This document shows positions 5,362 through 6,773 of a DNA stretch of 6,773 nt, in pieces. Under the pieces are notes generated by a model, which was not told where the DNA came from, made no database searches, and saw only the letters and a list, made by a program, of their open reading frames with translations. The position numbers and the translations under genes are program-made. This DNA comes from Omnitrophica bacterium RBG_13_46_9 (GTDB lineage Bacteria; Omnitrophota; Gorgyraeia; JABMRN01; RBG-13-46-9), in the NCBI GenBank assembly GCA_001804045.1, contig MHFD01000001.1:8068-14840 (forward strand), in the 5' to 3' direction. How positions within the stretch are numbered: the first letter of the stretch is position 1; each line of letters opens with the position of its first letter.

Positions 5362-5550
5362 GATCCCTCGCTTCGCTCGGGATCAATTCGCACTGCAACT
5401 TATGTTCCCGCTTCGCTGCGCTCGCGGTCCATAAGTTACGTGCTCATTGCTTCGCTCCGCTTACCTGAAATAAGGTCGCTCGCAATGACGTTATTCTTCG
5501 AATCGTCCGTCGTCCATCGTCCGAGCGAGCGAAGCGAGCGGACGTCCTAC
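5362..5550. repeat. Cluster of four GCTTCGCTCG-type hairpins
   Basis: Four consecutive inverted repeats fill this gene-free stretch. GATCCC/GGGATC is at 5362-5384. AACTTATG/CATAAGTT (5397-5404, 5430-5437) has an inner CCGC/GCGG. CATTGC/GCAATG (5445-5450, 5482-5487) has an inner ACCT/AGGT. CGTCCG/CGGACG (5518-5523, 5539-5544) follows the heptamers TCGTCCG, TCGTCCA, TCGTCCG (5503-5523). Each loop carries GCTTCGCT or its complement. Bases 5524-5547 repeat 3949-3972 exactly. The third hairpin resembles the widespread intergenic repeat ending GCAATGACG. None has a T-run fitting a canonical terminator, though the last lies close behind the comF stop on the minus strand. Confidence 0.6.
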
Positions 5551-5575
5551 GTAACAAGCATATAGTTAATAAGAG

Positions 5576-6316
5576 CTAGAGCCCTCTGGCCAGAGTCAGC
5601 GAAAAGACCTTATCTGCCCTACTATTTAGCAAGACCTTGGCGCACTCATTTATGGTTGCGCCCGTCGTGTATACGTCGTCTACGATAAGCACATTCTTGC
5701 CGGCGAAAGCCATTTTGTCGACAGCCAGAAAGGAGTCTTTTACGTTTTTCAGCCTCTTTTCCCTGTCCAGTTCGCTTTGAGAGCGCGTCCATAGTATCTT
5801 TTTTAAGTTCCTTGTGTCCAGGGGAATCGCAAAGCTTTTCGATACCGAGCGGGCGAGGATTTCGGCGTGATTGTATGTCCTTTCCCTTTTTTTTGTAGGA
5901 TATACCGGAATAGGCACGATTAAATCTATTTCTTTATTTATCTCATTTTTCCTGATAAAGTCCGACATTATATCCTTAAAAATATCCGCAAGCCCCAGAT
6001 ACCCTCTATACTTGAATAAGTGAATACATTCTTTTATTATGCCTTCGTAGTAACAGCATGACCATGCGTTCTCAACGTAAGACTTTTTTGAATTGCACTC
6101 CCCGCACAAATTTTCTGCGTTTGAGAGGTGTCTTCCGCATTTGCCGCACCAGGGAGGGGGTATGTGCTTTATTTTTCCCAGACATGCGTCACAAAGCCCG
6201 TATTTGCCGGAACAGGGCGTGCCGCATACATAGCATACAGGAGGTAGTATTACGTCCAGTATTGTTTTGAAAATCGATATGGGTTTTTGCATTGCGCAAG
6301 TCATGGTCTTAAACAT
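5576..6316 (-). CDS. comF: ComF-family phosphoribosyltransferase-like protein
   Basis: A 246-residue protein of normal ComF length. The N-terminal part (residues ~25-80) is a cysteine-rich zinc-binding region: CYVCG, CSGKYGLCDAC, CGKCG, CGEC. YYEG and FKYRGY follow (residues ~89-105). The C-terminal phosphoribosyltransferase domain shows KRERTYNHAEILARS (~142-157), RSQSELDREKRLKNVKDSF (~178-196) and the PRPP-binding loop VLIVDDVYTTGAT (~209-221), all family signatures. ComF proteins are cytoplasmic and linked to DNA uptake in competent bacteria (GntX in enterics), though many carriers are not known to be competent and the reaction is unsettled. I chose ATG 6316 because GGTGA lies a few bases upstream; TTG 6343 would add nine residues (MTRHYPGDK), and that TTG is part of a TTGACA that might instead be a -35 box. 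The gene is convergent with the phosphoesterase gene. All key residues are present. Confidence 0.92.
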   Translation of the reverse strand: MFKTMTCAMQKPISIFKTILDVILPPVCYVCGTPCSGKYGLCDACLGKIKHIPPPWCGKCGRHLSNAENLCGECNSKKSYVENAWSCCYYEGIIKECIHLFKYRGYLGLADIFKDIMSDFIRKNEINKEIDLIVPIPVYPTKKRERTYNHAEILARSVSKSFAIPLDTRNLKKILWTRSQSELDREKRLKNVKDSFLAVDKMAFAGKNVLIVDDVYTTGATINECAKVLLNSRADKVFSLTLARGL

Positions 6317-6427
6317 CTTATCACCGGGGTAGTGTCTTGTCAATTCTTTCAGCTAGCGGTTTTTATCCTATGAAGATCGGCCGTTTGCCGTATGGGGTTA
6401 AGGCAAGAGACACGCAGCCCGGATAAT

Positions 6428-6453
6428 TGTAATGTTTTCGATGTTACATTACA
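6428..6453. repeat. Perfect 8-bp stem hairpin
   Basis: TGTAATGT (6428-6435) and ACATTACA (6446-6453) pair perfectly across a 10-base loop. The right half also forms the outer end of the larger inverted repeat at 6443-6655, so two mutually exclusive folds are possible. Confidence 0.5.
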
Positions 6454-6655
6454 CGCTTTGACACGGATACGCACGGATTTAAGTCAGGTTATCAGGATAA
6501 CAGGGTATCGGTCTATGGGGTATCAGGATATCGGGTAATCAGGATAGTCGGGCAGCAAAACCGATAACCTGATATCCCGATATTCGAATGACCGATATCC
6601 GGATACCCTGATAACCCAACGCATATCATCCGTGTTAATCCGTGTATAATGTAAC
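6443..6655. repeat. 213-bp imperfect inverted repeat upstream of comF
   Basis: Three perfect anchor pairs fall in nested order: GTTACATTA (6443-6451) with TAATGTAAC (6647-6655), GGTTATCAGG (6487-6496) with CCTGATAACC (6607-6616), and TATCGGTC (6506-6513) with GACCGATA (6590-6597). CACGGAT occurs twice on the left (6462, 6472) and ATCCGTG twice on the right (6628, 6638). Inside, ATCAGGATA occurs three times (6491, 6522, 6538). The element can fold as one long cruciform or RNA hairpin centred near 6550. It contains no gene. Confidence 0.7.
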
Positions 6656-6773
6656 GAAGTGATTCGAATAACACACGCAGTCCACAGTTGACTCATAAAT
6701 AAATGTTACCGGAGTAATAGGCGGAGTCTAGCGCCTTTTCTTGGGTATAGTAGCGTATATTTTAGCAAGTTTT
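6656..6773. other. Window end, no gene recognised
   Basis: No open frame of useful length, RNA gene or clear promoter pair was found. AGGCG (6719-6723) and CGCCT (6732-6736) could form a 5-bp stem followed by TTTT, but this is too weak to call a terminator. Confidence 0.4.

Noticed and set aside
5249..5434. 61-codon open frame with repeating Leu/Ala/Thr codons
   Set aside because: It is the GCAAC nonamer array and two hairpins read as codons, with no ribosome site and no protein-like composition.
6495..6507. GGATAACAGGGTA, 13 bases in common with the I-SceI homing-endonuclease site
   Set aside because: The outer bases differ and the stretch is explained by the GGATA/GGGTA units of the inverted repeat; coincidence is the simplest reading.
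6719..6739. AGGCG/CGCCT stem with TTTT as terminator
   Set aside because: A 5-bp stem and four T are too weak, and no gene ends next to it in the window.

Overview
The window looks like a chromosomal stretch from an uncultivated, Gram-negative-like bacterium with moderate GC. No rRNA, tRNA, phage or plasmid hallmark is visible. The intergenic DNA is unusually dense in short phased repeats and hairpins, alongside a small GGGACGGTTCT-ended element. I associate this style with Omnitrophota and neighbouring candidate phyla, but that placement is an impression and no marker gene here tests it.

Layout. Bases 1-1587 are the 3' end of a large unrecognised gene whose middle is much more AT-rich than its two flanks. 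Bases 1588-4125 form an accessory zone: an exported transglutaminase-like protein (2060-2689) and a BrnT-type toxin with a CopG/BrnA-type antitoxin (2874-3503). These modules are separated by copies of two short repeat families that share a CGGTTCTC core. Family A (about 121-164 bp, one copy with inverted ends) lies at 1661, 3518 and 3649. Family B (30 bp) lies at 1934, 2702 and 3748. Next come decamer and heptamer arrays that end 3 bp before a strong sigma70-type promoter (4074-4101). This promoter drives a membrane-anchored metallophosphoesterase (4126-5079). Bases 5080-5575 hold no gene, only heptamer arrays, a 98-bp palindromic nonamer array and a run of GC-rich hairpins. A ComF-family phosphoribosyltransferase gene lies on the minus strand (5576-6316). 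Upstream of it, a 213-bp imperfect inverted repeat (6443-6655) precedes about 118 bases with nothing recognisable.

How the parts relate. The protein genes do not form one pathway. The toxin and antitoxin are a genuine two-gene operon; the other genes are single transcription units separated by repeat DNA. The transglutaminase-like and phosphoesterase proteins both appear to act outside the cytoplasm, whereas ComF and the toxin-antitoxin pair are cytoplasmic. The points most worth a second look are the repeat families themselves, namely phased 7-, 9- and 10-bp units, paired inverted arrays with a conserved loop, and a small inverted-end element carrying a conserved ribosome site and start codon. 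The altered metal site of the phosphoesterase also deserves attention.
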